Made by a program: the position numbers and the translations under genes. Shown piece after piece: positions 36,394 through 44,507 of a stretch of DNA of 64,000 nucleotides (its first letter is position 1; every line of letters begins with the position of its first letter). This DNA comes from JBOHRN01 sp050732775 (GTDB lineage: Bacteria; Gemmatimonadota; Gemmatimonadetes; Longimicrobiales; Longimicrobiaceae): positions 93,095 through 157,094 of the forward strand of contig JBOHRN010000002.1 in NCBI GenBank assembly GCA_050732775.1, written 5' to 3'. The notes beneath the pieces are model-generated. The model was not told where the DNA came from and did no database searches. It saw nothing but the letters and a program-made list of their open reading frames with translations.

Positions 36394-38726
36394 CGGGCTC
36401 CGTCCGGGTGGGCCTTCCTCCGACGCGCCAAGAGCAAGGCGCCGTACCCGGCGAGGAGGCCGAATCCGGCCAAATAGATGGCCAGTCCGGTGTACAGCTC
36501 GGCCGGTTTGAACTCGAACACTACCTGGTGGGCGCCCGGCGCCAGAGGGACCCCCCGGAAGGTGTGGTTGGCCCGCACCAGTTTACCCGGCTCGCCGTCC
36601 ACGGTGACCCGCCAATCCCGGTGGAAGTTGTCGGCGAGCACCAACAGCGAAGCGCGGTCGGCACTGGTCCTGACCACCACCCGCGACGGCTCGTGCACCA
36701 GCACCTCGGCCCGTCCCCTCAGCGGGCCACGGTTTGAGCTTAGTCCGGGAACTGAATCGTACACCACGGCTTGAACGCGGGGGTCGAAGCCCGGCTCCTT
36801 CATGGCGGCCAGGGCGCCCCTGGGCGGCTCGGCCACCACCACCTCGGGCACCAGCCAGGCCCGGGGCAGGGAGCCGGGATTCTGGTACACTAGGGCGCTC
36901 CCCCTATGGACCTCGGGAAGCCCTTGCAACTCCACCCCGCTCACGATGTAGCGGATGTTGGCCAGGTTCAGGAAAACCGGGTACTGGAGGAAGTTGTGCC
37001 AGTCCACGTAGACGTCTTCGCCCGCGCCCACGAACTCGTTGTAGCGTTGGAGTTGGTTGCCGTGCTCGCCGCCGGCTTGCTCCACGTCGAAGAGCATGAG
37101 GTAATCTCCGTGGTTGCGGTACGCGGTGCCCGCGGGGAAGGGGAGCACCCAAACCCGGAAGGGATCCGGTTGAGAGTCCAGGAAGCGGGCCACGTCGTCG
37201 GCCGCGAAGGTCTGCGAGGGCGGGGGGATGGTATGCAGAAAGCGCTTGCCGACGATCCACAGGTCGGCGGTCGTGGCCAGGGCGAGGATGGCCGCGGCGG
37301 CCACCGTGCCCACCCTTCGTGAGCTCCAGAGCCAGAGCGCCCCACCGACCAGGGCCGCGAAGAAGGCGAAGCGCGCCCACCCCAACGCCACCTCCGCGTT
37401 GCCCGCGTTCACCAGCGCCCCCGCGAGGGCGGCGGCCACCACACCAGCCGCGACCCGGGGTACCAGCCGGAGCGGGTCTAGACCAGCTTGGCGTTGCCGC
37501 CCCGGTACCTCCCGCAACAGAGCGAGCCGCTCCAGGGAGATGGCCGCGACCGCCGCTAGCGCGACCGGCACCAGGAAGAAAGCGAGATCCGGTGCCCTGA
37601 ACCTCTTGGTGCCGGGCAGGAGCTCGTAGTAGAGCCGGTAGATGGGGGTGTGGCCGCCGAAGGCCAGCGTCAAGGCAAAGAGAGAGAGCCCCAGGAAGAA
37701 CCAGAGGTACCGGCTCCTGCGGGAGTACGCGACCGCCAGCGCCAGCAGAACGATCACGGTAGCGCCCGCGTATTCGGTGTGGAGTTTGAAAGGGTTGGCG
37801 CCATCGTACTCGGGGAACATCGGCTCGCCCGTCTCGGGGTCGCTCACCGAGGCGCCGCTCTGTTCGGGCACGGCTAGCCCTATGACCTCGGCTGGAGGCA
37901 TGGACCAGGAGACCGAATACTCGTATCCCCGTCCCCCTTCCGCGCCGCGCGGCGACTCCCCGACGTAGCCGAGGAAAGGAAGAAAGTTCACCGCCGCCAG
38001 GGCAAAGCCGAATAGGACGGCGCCCAACCCCAGCGCCACCCGACCCGCCAGGGCCTTGCTGCGCTCGTAGATACCGAGGTGAAAGAGGCAGAAAAAAGAC
38101 CAGAGCGCCGCTCCCAGCAGCAGGTAGTAGGCGGTTTGGATCTGAAAGGAGAGGAGCACGCAGCCGAGAGTGGCCGCGGCCCCGGCGAACGGCGCCAGCC
38201 CGCCGGTCCTTACTCCCCGGTGTAGGAAAAACAGCAGCAGGGGGGCCAGGGTGCCGGTGATAATGCGCCCGTCGTGGCCGGCGTACACCCACGACGCCGT
38301 CACGCCGGTAAACTGGAACGCGAGTCCGGCCACCAAGCTCACCCAGCGCCGGCACCCTAGCTCGCGGGCGAGCAGGTACATGCCCGCCCCGGCGGCGGCG
38401 AACTGGACTATGAAGAGGGCCGGGAAGATGCGGTCCGTGGGCAGGAGCAGGTCGGCCACCAGCCGCACGGGATAGAACAAACTCGCCGGATTGGCGAAGA
38501 AGGGGACGCCGCCGTACAGGTACGGGACCCAAGCTGGGATGGCGCCCTGGGCGAAGCGATCGTTGATGAAGTCTTGAAAAAAGTAGCCCGCGGCCAAGTA
38601 GTCGGTCCCGAAGATGTGCCTCCCAGGCAGGAGAGCGGGCAGGAAGTACACGAACGATAGCATGAAGTAGAGCCCGTACGCGGTGCCCGGTGCCGGCCAA
38701 TCGCGGCTCTTTTCTGGTCCCGTCAT
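36390..38726 (-). CDS. YfhO-family large membrane protein
   Basis: This 778-aa protein has a dozen or more predicted membrane helices followed by a C-terminal periplasmic domain and a last helix. Early stretches YFLPALLPGRHIFGTDYLAAGYFFQDFINDRF and WVPYLYGGVPFFANP match the YfhO family (GT-C fold, thought to move sugars from lipid carriers onto envelope polymers). LVLADNFHRDWRVTVDGEPGKL near the end is also typical. It overlaps both neighbours by 4 bases. Confidence 0.85.
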   Translation of the reverse strand: MTGPEKSRDWPAPGTAYGLYFMLSFVYFLPALLPGRHIFGTDYLAAGYFFQDFINDRFAQGAIPAWVPYLYGGVPFFANPASLFYPVRLVADLLLPTDRIFPALFIVQFAAAGAGMYLLARELGCRRWVSLVAGLAFQFTGVTASWVYAGHDGRIITGTLAPLLLFFLHRGVRTGGLAPFAGAAATLGCVLLSFQIQTAYYLLLGAALWSFFCLFHLGIYERSKALAGRVALGLGAVLFGFALAAVNFLPFLGYVGESPRGAEGGRGYEYSVSWSMPPAEVIGLAVPEQSGASVSDPETGEPMFPEYDGANPFKLHTEYAGATVIVLLALAVAYSRRSRYLWFFLGLSLFALTLAFGGHTPIYRLYYELLPGTKRFRAPDLAFFLVPVALAAVAAISLERLALLREVPGRQRQAGLDPLRLVPRVAAGVVAAALAGALVNAGNAEVALGWARFAFFAALVGGALWLWSSRRVGTVAAAAILALATTADLWIVGKRFLHTIPPPSQTFAADDVARFLDSQPDPFRVWVLPFPAGTAYRNHGDYLMLFDVEQAGGEHGNQLQRYNEFVGAGEDVYVDWHNFLQYPVFLNLANIRYIVSGVELQGLPEVHRGSALVYQNPGSLPRAWLVPEVVVAEPPRGALAAMKEPGFDPRVQAVVYDSVPGLSSNRGPLRGRAEVLVHEPSRVVVRTSADRASLLVLADNFHRDWRVTVDGEPGKLVRANHTFRGVPLAPGAHQVVFEFKPAELYTGLAIYLAGFGLLAGYGALLLARRRKAHPDGAR

Positions 38727-39865
38727 ACGGCTTGGCCGGTCTGTCCGGGGAGTGTACGCGCGCCTCGGGCGACGAGCTCTACAAAGTCTAGGTGGCGCTC
38801 CGCCACGCTGTCCCAGCTGTAACGCCGGGCGAGCCGCCGGGCTAACTGCCCCAGCTCTCTACGCCGCCCGGGGTCGTCTAGCAGGGTGGCCGCGGCGCGG
38901 GCCAAAGCGGCGGAGTCGCCGGGTGGCACCAACAACCCGCCGTTACCAACCACCTCGGGCAAGGCGCCCGCCCCGGCGGCTAGCACGGGCACGCCCGCGG
39001 CCATGGCCTCGGCAGCCACCATGCCGAACCCCTCGAATCTGGACGGCATGACCAGGAGGAGGGCGCCCGCCAGGAGCCCGGCTCGTTCACTTTCGCCCAC
39101 GTTTCGCCGCACTTCAACTCGGTCATCGATCTTCAATCTACGGGAAAGTTCCTTCACCCGGAGCTCATCCTTGCCGCGCCCCGCTAGTACCAGACGGAGA
39201 TCCGGCCGCTCGCGCGCCAACCGGGCGAAGCCGTCCAGCAAGGTATCCAAGCCCTTGGCGAAGAGGTCGAAGCGGCCCAGAAAGAGCAAGTAGTCCCGCT
39301 CGTGCCTCTCGACCTCGAAGAGCTCGCCGGGTACTCCGTTGCCCACCACCACGACCGTGGAGCCGGGCCGGACCACCTGCTCGAGTTGGCTGGCCGTCCA
39401 CTCCGAGGTGGCGCTGAACAAGCTACCCCGCCGCAGCAGGCCTCGCTCAGCGCCCGCTACAGCCGCCCCGGCCAGCCGGCCCCAGCGCGCCCTCGCCGTG
39501 AACGCCGTGACCTGGCTCACCACCATACCCACGGGGCGTTTTGCCGGCACCGGGATGGGCGTGTACGCCGAAAAGTCGAGCACCGCGGCGTCGTAGTCGT
39601 ACCTCTTGAGGGCGCGGGTTGCGGCCCGCGCGTACGTCCACCGGCTCCACGGGTAGGGAGAGGCAGCGCCCGCGTGAATAAAGCGGACACCCTCTAGCTC
39701 CCGGTCGCGGGCGCCCGGGTAGTTGCCACACAGCACACTGGTGTCGAGCCGGCTGGCGACCCGGCGGTAGATTTCCCACCCCCGCACGGCTCCTCCTCCC
39801 CCTACCCACGGGTTGTGGAGGTCGTCGTAGATACAGTGCAGGACTTTGAGTGCGGGCATGCGCAC
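38723..39865 (-). CDS. GT4 family glycosyltransferase
   Basis: This 380-aa GT-B retaining glycosyltransferase has the C-terminal nucleotide-sugar half with FLGRFDLFAKGLDTLLDGF, LVLAGRGKDELRV and the EX7E motif in PSRFEGFGMVAAEAMAAG. The N-terminal acceptor half has IYDDLHNPWVGGGGA, a glycine-rich loop. The start is GTG 39865 or ATG 39859, two codons on. The substrate is unknown. It overlaps the YfhO gene by 4 bases and lies 19 bases after the other GT4 gene. Confidence 0.9.
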   Translation of the reverse strand: MRMPALKVLHCIYDDLHNPWVGGGGAVRGWEIYRRVASRLDTSVLCGNYPGARDRELEGVRFIHAGAASPYPWSRWTYARAATRALKRYDYDAAVLDFSAYTPIPVPAKRPVGMVVSQVTAFTARARWGRLAGAAVAGAERGLLRRGSLFSATSEWTASQLEQVVRPGSTVVVVGNGVPGELFEVERHERDYLLFLGRFDLFAKGLDTLLDGFARLARERPDLRLVLAGRGKDELRVKELSRRLKIDDRVEVRRNVGESERAGLLAGALLLVMPSRFEGFGMVAAEAMAAGVPVLAAGAGALPEVVGNGGLLVPPGDSAALARAAATLLDDPGRRRELGQLARRLARRYSWDSVAERHLDFVELVARGARTLPGQTGQAV

Positions 39866-39884
39866 GCTTGCCGGAGATTCTGAA

Positions 39885-41072
39885 CTAGGCGCTGATCACG
39901 CGCCGGTAAAGGGCTTCCAGGTCAGCGGTGATCCGCCGCCACGAAAAGCGGGCGCGCGCGTCCTCTCGCCCGGCCGCGCCCATCTTCCGGGCCAGCTCTC
40001 GGTCACCGTCGAGCCGACTGATGGCGGCGGCTAGTGCTGCCGGGTCGCCCGGAGTCACCAGCAGTCCAGTCTCGCCGGGGCGGATAATGTCCGGGATACC
40101 CCCTACGTCCGAGCCGATAACGGACCGGCCGTAGGCCATACCCTCGATCAGGGCGACGCCCAACCCCTCCACGTCACCCTTGGCGTCGTACCGGGCCGGG
40201 AGTACCACCACGTCGGCGCGCTGGTACTCGCTGGCCAGCGTCCGCTGGGACACAAAGCCGGTGAAGCGCACCTGCCCTCCCAGCCCCAAGGCACTGGCCC
40301 GGCTTTCAAGCCCGCTGCGCGCGGGCCCGTCGCCCACCACCGCGAGCCGGACGCCCGGGAGCTTGGCCACGGCCTCGAGCAGCACGTCGACCCCCTTGCG
40401 CTCAACCAGCCGTCCCACGAAGAGGAGCCGAGCCGGAGCGTGCGGGGTAGGGAAGGGGGGAGGGGTGCCCTCGCGCGCGGTGGCGGCGGCTCCAAAAGGG
40501 ATGATTTCGACCTCAGCGCCCGGGACTTCTTCACGGAGCAGGCCGGCGGTGTAGTTGGAGATGGCGGTGAGCGCGTCGGCTTCCCGGACGATCTTGCGCA
40601 GCACCGGTTTTAGCAAGGGGAAGCGGGAGCGCGTCCAAGTTATCTCGACACCGAAAAAGGTGCAGACCAACGGCACGCCGGAAGCCCGCTTCGCGACGGC
40701 TCCGCCCACTCCGTGGGGCAGGGGCCAGAAGGCGTGGATGGCGTCGAAGCGTCCGCTGCGGGCGAGCCGGGTGGCGGCGATGGAGAGCGCGGCCAGGTAG
40801 GAGGGCACCAAGGCGAGATAGAGGGGGTTGTCACGGATGCGGTCGGGCGCGGTCTGATCGTGGGTGAGCGTCTCCCACCCGCGGGGCGCGTAACGGTACC
40901 GGTGCACCACCACTCCATCCACCCGCCCGCTCGCGCTCCCCCGGTAGGCAGGCGCGAGTACCTCCACCTCTACGCCACGGCTCCGCAACCGTGAGATGGT
41001 CTCCACCAGCCACGGCGTGATAACGTCTCCCGGACGCCTGGGAAAGGCGGAGACCAGGTAGAGGATTCTCAC
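39885..41072 (-). CDS. GT4 family glycosyltransferase
   Basis: This 395-aa GT-B enzyme has the N-terminal MRILYLVSAFPRRPGDVITPWLVE, the middle FFGVEITWTRSR, and the C-terminal LLFVGRLVERKGVDVLLEA, VVGDGPARSGLE and EGLGVALIEGMAYG (EX7E region). AIHAFWPLPHGVGGAVAKR fits group-1 polysaccharide transferases. It is the first gene of a minus-strand run (GT4, GT4, YfhO, flippase). I see no evidence that it is the bacillithiol enzyme BshA. Confidence 0.9.
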   Translation of the reverse strand: MRILYLVSAFPRRPGDVITPWLVETISRLRSRGVEVEVLAPAYRGSASGRVDGVVVHRYRYAPRGWETLTHDQTAPDRIRDNPLYLALVPSYLAALSIAATRLARSGRFDAIHAFWPLPHGVGGAVAKRASGVPLVCTFFGVEITWTRSRFPLLKPVLRKIVREADALTAISNYTAGLLREEVPGAEVEIIPFGAAATAREGTPPPFPTPHAPARLLFVGRLVERKGVDVLLEAVAKLPGVRLAVVGDGPARSGLESRASALGLGGQVRFTGFVSQRTLASEYQRADVVVLPARYDAKGDVEGLGVALIEGMAYGRSVIGSDVGGIPDIIRPGETGLLVTPGDPAALAAAISRLDGDRELARKMGAAGREDARARFSWRRITADLEALYRRVISA

Positions 41073-41101
41073 CCTGACGGCTTGTCCGCACAGTAGACGC
41101 G

Positions 41102-41132
41102 GCGTAGCTTGCCCATCTTTTCCAAGCTACGC
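41102..41132. repeat. Perfect 10-bp inverted repeat between divergent glycosyltransferase genes
   Basis: GCGTAGCTTG (41102-41111) and CAAGCTACGC (41123-41132) are perfect inverted copies around an 11-base loop. It lies in the 80-base space between the GT4 gene (41072, minus) and the GT2 gene (41153, plus). No T-tract follows on either strand, so a terminator is unlikely. It may be a dimeric-repressor operator or a leader hairpin. Confidence 0.55.
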
Positions 41133-41152
41133 GGGCAGAGAGGCCGGTTCAA

Positions 41153-41872
41153 GTGGAAAGAGCGTTGGTCATAGTTCCCACCTACGACGAGCGGGAGAAC
41201 ATCCCCCGTCTGGTGCGAGAGGTGCTGGCTCAGGACTCCCGCGTGGAGGTCCTGGTGGTAGACGACGCTTCTCCAGACGGGACGGGCGAGTTGGCCGAAG
41301 AGCTGGCCGCCACCGAACCGCGCCTCCACGTGCTCCACAGAGAGGGGAAGATGGGGCTGGGCACCGCCTACACCGCCGGCTTCCGGTGGGGGTTGGACCG
41401 CGGCTACGACTTCCTCTTCGAGATGGACGCCGACTTCTCTCACGACCCACGGCAGCTCCCCGTGTTTCTGGAGGCGATCAAGGAGTTCGACGTGGTACTC
41501 GGCTCCCGCTACCTGCACGGCAAGGTAACGGTGGTCAACTGGCCGATCAGCCGCCTGGTTCTCAGCGTCGCGGCCAACCGCTACGCGCGCTGGGTGACCG
41601 GGGTCCCGCTCGCGGACTCTACCGGCGGGTTCAAGTGCTTTAGAAGAAATGTACTTGAGGCGCTTCCCCTCGAACAAATAGAGTCCAACGGCTACGCCTT
41701 CCAGATCGAGATGAACTTGCGGGTCTGGAAGCAGGGCTTCCGTATCGGGGAGATCCCCATCACTTTCGTGGACCGAGACACCGGCGAGAGCAAGATGTCC
41801 AAGGGCATCGTTCTTGAGGCAGTGTGGCGAGTGTGGCAGCTCCGGCTTCTCTCACTGCTCAGACGGCTATAA
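41153..41872 (+). CDS. Polyprenol monophosphomannose synthase (GT2, DPM1-like)
   Basis: This 239-aa enzyme likely transfers mannose from GDP-mannose to a polyprenyl phosphate. VIVPTYDERENIPRLVREV, VVDDASPDGTGELAEEL, REGKMGLGTAYTAGFRWGL and MDADFSHDPRQLP are hallmarks of Dpm1-type enzymes without membrane helices. The end NGYAFQIEMNLRVWKQGFRIGEIPITFVDR is equally typical. GAGAGG lies 8 bases before the GTG start. A mannosyl donor in the lipid bilayer would suit the GT4/YfhO cluster on the other side of the inverted repeat. Confidence 0.92.
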   Translation: MERALVIVPTYDERENIPRLVREVLAQDSRVEVLVVDDASPDGTGELAEELAATEPRLHVLHREGKMGLGTAYTAGFRWGLDRGYDFLFEMDADFSHDPRQLPVFLEAIKEFDVVLGSRYLHGKVTVVNWPISRLVLSVAANRYARWVTGVPLADSTGGFKCFRRNVLEALPLEQIESNGYAFQIEMNLRVWKQGFRIGEIPITFVDRDTGESKMSKGIVLEAVWRVWQLRLLSLLRRL

Positions 41873-43545
41873 TGCCAGACCCGGTCCCGGACTTCCTCGA
41901 AGCGTTCGCGCCCATGCTGGTCGGGCACCCCCCGGACGAGGGAGTGGGCCGGGCGCTGGACGCCCTGAATCGCCACTTCGAGTCTTATCCCCACCTGGTT
42001 CTGGAGGTCCAATTCACCGGTTTCTACCACCGCGACCAAAGGGTTGGAGTGGTAAATCCGACGGCTTTGCACGCCGCGGGACAGCTCATAGTGCTGCACG
42101 TCATCCGGCTTGGATTCCTACCGCAAGTCGGCGAGAAAGACCTCCGCTGCCTGGCCGAGGTGCTGTCGCGCGCCCCCTCTGACCTGCCCGCCGGCGGGGC
42201 GGTAGCCGCGCTCCGCGAGCGAGTGCCGGACGGCGTGCTGGTGGCCACCTCCGGTGGCGAAGCTTACCGTCCTCCGGAGCGGATGGCTCCCCCTCCCGCC
42301 GCGGCGAGCGAGGCCGGACCGGAAGGGGAGGCGGGGGACCAAGAGCTGGAAGAAGAAGAGGGAGCGACCCTTTCCTTCGACCTCCTCGACACCCCGGATG
42401 ACCTGGCTCCGCCTTCGCCGGACGCCCCCCCGCCCGCTCCGGCGCCGAGCTCCCGGCGCGGCCAGACCGCCCCGGAAGAGGAGGAGGGCGGGCTATTTCA
42501 ACTCTTCCGCTCTACCCGTGCCTCGACGGGTGGCGAGGGGGCCGAGGCCGTGGCCGACCAGCTCGGGCGGGCAACCAACCTAGCCAGCTTCGATGAATTG
42601 GCGCAGATCGCCGCGCGAGAATCCGGCCGCCTACTGGAACAGCGCCGCGACAGGGAGGCCGGGCTCCTGCTGGCCGCCCTGGCCAATGCCGCGGCCGCCG
42701 GAGGACGGGCGCGCCTCTTCCGCGAAACCGCCCTGCAGGCGCTCCGGGGTATCCTCCGACAACACCGCGTCGAGGCGGTGCTGGCCGCGCTCGCCGCGGC
42801 TGAACCCGAACGGCGGACCGGCTTTCTAGCGCTCCTCCTCTCGCTCGGAGACGACACCTCGCGCGAGCTGGAGGAGCTCTTTCCACGAACCGACGACCCT
42901 GCGCTCCGGAGCGATCTGTTACGGGCTCTCTTGGCAGACCGGAAAGTAGCAGACCGGGTGGTGTCAGGAGCGCTGAGGGAGGGGAGTCCGGGCCGGGCCG
43001 CCTCGGTCCTGCAGGCGATCGACGAGGCGGAGGTGGCCGCTTCCGTGGCGGTCGGCTGGCTGCGAGCGGCCGTCTCTCACCCCAGCCCCGAGGTTCGCCG
43101 CCTGGCCGCTGAGCGGGCGGGGAGAAAGGGTAGAGAAGGCGTGCGCCTCCTGGTCGACCTGCTGGTGGACGCGGACAGCGGCGTGCGCCGCGCGGCCGTT
43201 TCCGAACTGGCCGCCTCGGGCAGCAAGCCGGCGGTGCCGTTCCTGGCCAGTTTCATCTCCGCTGAGGGAGACGAGTCGCTGCAGATAGCCGCGGTGGAAG
43301 CCGTGGGCGAGATCGGAGGGCAAGAGAGCGTGACGCCCCTCCTGGCCATCATCCGCAAGCGCCAGCTCTTCGGGGGCAAGCGGCTCGCCCGGCTCAAGGC
43401 GGCCGCGTTGGAGGCGCTAGCCAAACGACCCACGGGCGCCGGTCGCAACGCCCTGCGCTCGCTGGCCCAGGACGACGACCGGGAGCTCGCCGCGCGCGCC
43501 CGGACGCTCCTCGAGACCACCGGTGTGGAGAAGGGTGGGGGGTGA
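41872..43545 (+). CDS. HEAT-repeat protein with an unknown N-terminal domain
   Basis: This 557-aa cytosolic protein overlaps the mannosyltransferase stop by one base. Residues 1-135 form a globular domain I do not recognise (VLEVQFTGFYHRDQRVGVVNPT, LLRLGFLPQVGE-like helices). Residues 140-205 are an acidic, Pro-rich linker. From about residue 230 onward come tandem HEAT-type helix pairs, for example VRRLAAERAGRKGREGVRLLVDLL and VRRAAVSELAASGSKPAVPFLASF, which usually bind proteins. The ending (from residue 460) reads AVEAVGEIGGQESVTPLLAIIRKR. It is probably a scaffold; the partner is unknown. It precedes the Ku promoter region. Confidence 0.75.
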   Translation: MPDPVPDFLEAFAPMLVGHPPDEGVGRALDALNRHFESYPHLVLEVQFTGFYHRDQRVGVVNPTALHAAGQLIVLHVIRLGFLPQVGEKDLRCLAEVLSRAPSDLPAGGAVAALRERVPDGVLVATSGGEAYRPPERMAPPPAAASEAGPEGEAGDQELEEEEGATLSFDLLDTPDDLAPPSPDAPPPAPAPSSRRGQTAPEEEEGGLFQLFRSTRASTGGEGAEAVADQLGRATNLASFDELAQIAARESGRLLEQRRDREAGLLLAALANAAAAGGRARLFRETALQALRGILRQHRVEAVLAALAAAEPERRTGFLALLLSLGDDTSRELEELFPRTDDPALRSDLLRALLADRKVADRVVSGALREGSPGRAASVLQAIDEAEVAASVAVGWLRAAVSHPSPEVRRLAAERAGRKGREGVRLLVDLLVDADSGVRRAAVSELAASGSKPAVPFLASFISAEGDESLQIAAVEAVGEIGGQESVTPLLAIIRKRQLFGGKRLARLKAAALEALAKRPTGAGRNALRSLAQDDDRELAARARTLLETTGVEKGGG

Positions 43546-43564
43546 GCTATGGTTTTCCACCCTT
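43531..43564 (+). terminator. Possible terminator hairpin at the end of the HEAT gene
   Basis: AAGGGTGG (43531-43538) and CCACCCTT (43557-43564) are perfect inverted 8-mers around an 18-base loop that holds the HEAT stop codon. No T-run follows, only TTATCC, so it may be a weak terminator or another structure. Confidence 0.3.
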
Positions 43565-43674
43565 ATCCACCAGATTAGTTTACATAATGTAGATTATACG
43601 AAACATCCATAATATAGAGAACCGGCTACGGGCCCGGGGTTTGCAAGCTTCTTTGGGCAAAGCAGGAGAAAATC
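43565..43674 (+). promoter_or_regulatory. AT-rich regulatory region upstream of ku-ligD
   Basis: About 60 bases (43572-43620) are far more AT-rich than the surrounding sequence. They contain the perfect palindrome TACATAATGTA (43581-43591), TTTACA (43579-43584) and the -10-like TAATAT (43610-43615) with no good -35 at the right distance. A short stem CTTTG/CAAAG lies at 43651-43662, just before the AGGAGA of Ku. A regulated promoter with a dimeric repressor site is plausible. Confidence 0.45.
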
Positions 43675-44496
43675 TTGTCCCGAGTCATCTGGAAAGGAAG
43701 CGTCAGCTTCGGGTTGGTCGACATCCCCGTGACCGTCCACCCGGCCGAGAAGCGGGAGCGCTTGAGCTTTACCCTACTCGACCGCAGGAACATGGCGCCC
43801 GTCGGTTACGAGAAGATCAATAAGGAGACCGGCGAGGAGGTCCCGTACGAAGAAATCGTCAAAGGGTACGAGTACGCCGAGGGCGATTACGTGGTCCTGC
43901 AGGACGAAGACTTCGAGAAAGCCAATGTGGAAGCGACCCAGACCATCGAGATCTCGGACTTCGTCGACGCCGCCGAGATACCCATCGAGCACTTTGAACG
44001 CCCCTACTACCTCGCCCCCACCAAGAAAAAGAGTAAGGGGTACGCCCTGCTTCGAGAAACTCTAAGAAAGCACGGCAAAGTCGCTGTCGCTACAGTAGTT
44101 CTGCGCGCACGCCAGCACCTCTGTGCGGTCCTGGTCCGGGGCGACGCTCTGCTCTTGGAGCTGCTCCGCTACGGTCACGAGCTACGCGACCCCTCCGGGC
44201 TCGACCTACCGGGTGGCGACTTGGAGGAACTCGGTATCACCAAGAAGGAGCTGGAGATGGCGGGCAAGCTGGTGGAAGGGATGGCCGGGGAGTGGGACCC
44301 TTCCCGCTACCGGGATGAGTACCGGGACGACCTGCTGGAGCTAATCGAAAAAAAGGCCGGGAAGGGCGAGACCGAGCCGGTGGCTGTAGCCGGGCCCAAG
44401 CCGAAGAAGGAGTCCGGCGTGATTGACATTATGGACCTCCTCAAGCGCAGCGTGGAGAGGAACAAAAAGAAGCCGCGCTCGAAAAAGAGCGCCTAG
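43675..44496 (+). CDS. ku: Non-homologous end-joining protein Ku
   Basis: This 273-aa ring-forming protein binds DNA double-strand ends. SRVIWKGSVSFGLVDIPV is the bacterial Ku N-terminus. YEEIVKGYEYAEGDYVVLQDEDFEKA, FERPYYLAPTKK and VVLRARQHLCAVLVRGDALLLELLRYG are core. The C-terminus ends in a basic Lys-rich tail (KKPRSKKS), like extended bacterial Ku tails that bind DNA or recruit LigD. The TTG start has AGGAGA at the right distance. ligD follows within 12 bases. Confidence 0.95.
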   Translation: MSRVIWKGSVSFGLVDIPVTVHPAEKRERLSFTLLDRRNMAPVGYEKINKETGEEVPYEEIVKGYEYAEGDYVVLQDEDFEKANVEATQTIEISDFVDAAEIPIEHFERPYYLAPTKKKSKGYALLRETLRKHGKVAVATVVLRARQHLCAVLVRGDALLLELLRYGHELRDPSGLDLPGGDLEELGITKKELEMAGKLVEGMAGEWDPSRYRDEYRDDLLELIEKKAGKGETEPVAVAGPKPKKESGVIDIMDLLKRSVERNKKKPRSKKSA

Positions 44497-44507
44497 CCGG
44501 GCTGGGA

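Noticed and set aside
36904..38700. A 598-codon open frame on the minus strand inside the YfhO-type gene
   Set aside because: It is out of frame with a recognisable membrane protein, is rich in Arg, Gly and Pro, and has no motif. GC-rich codon bias produces such shadows.
38723..41072. One of the two GT4 enzymes as BshA, the first bacillithiol enzyme
   Set aside because: They sit with glycan genes, not with bshC, and show no feature specific to BshA.
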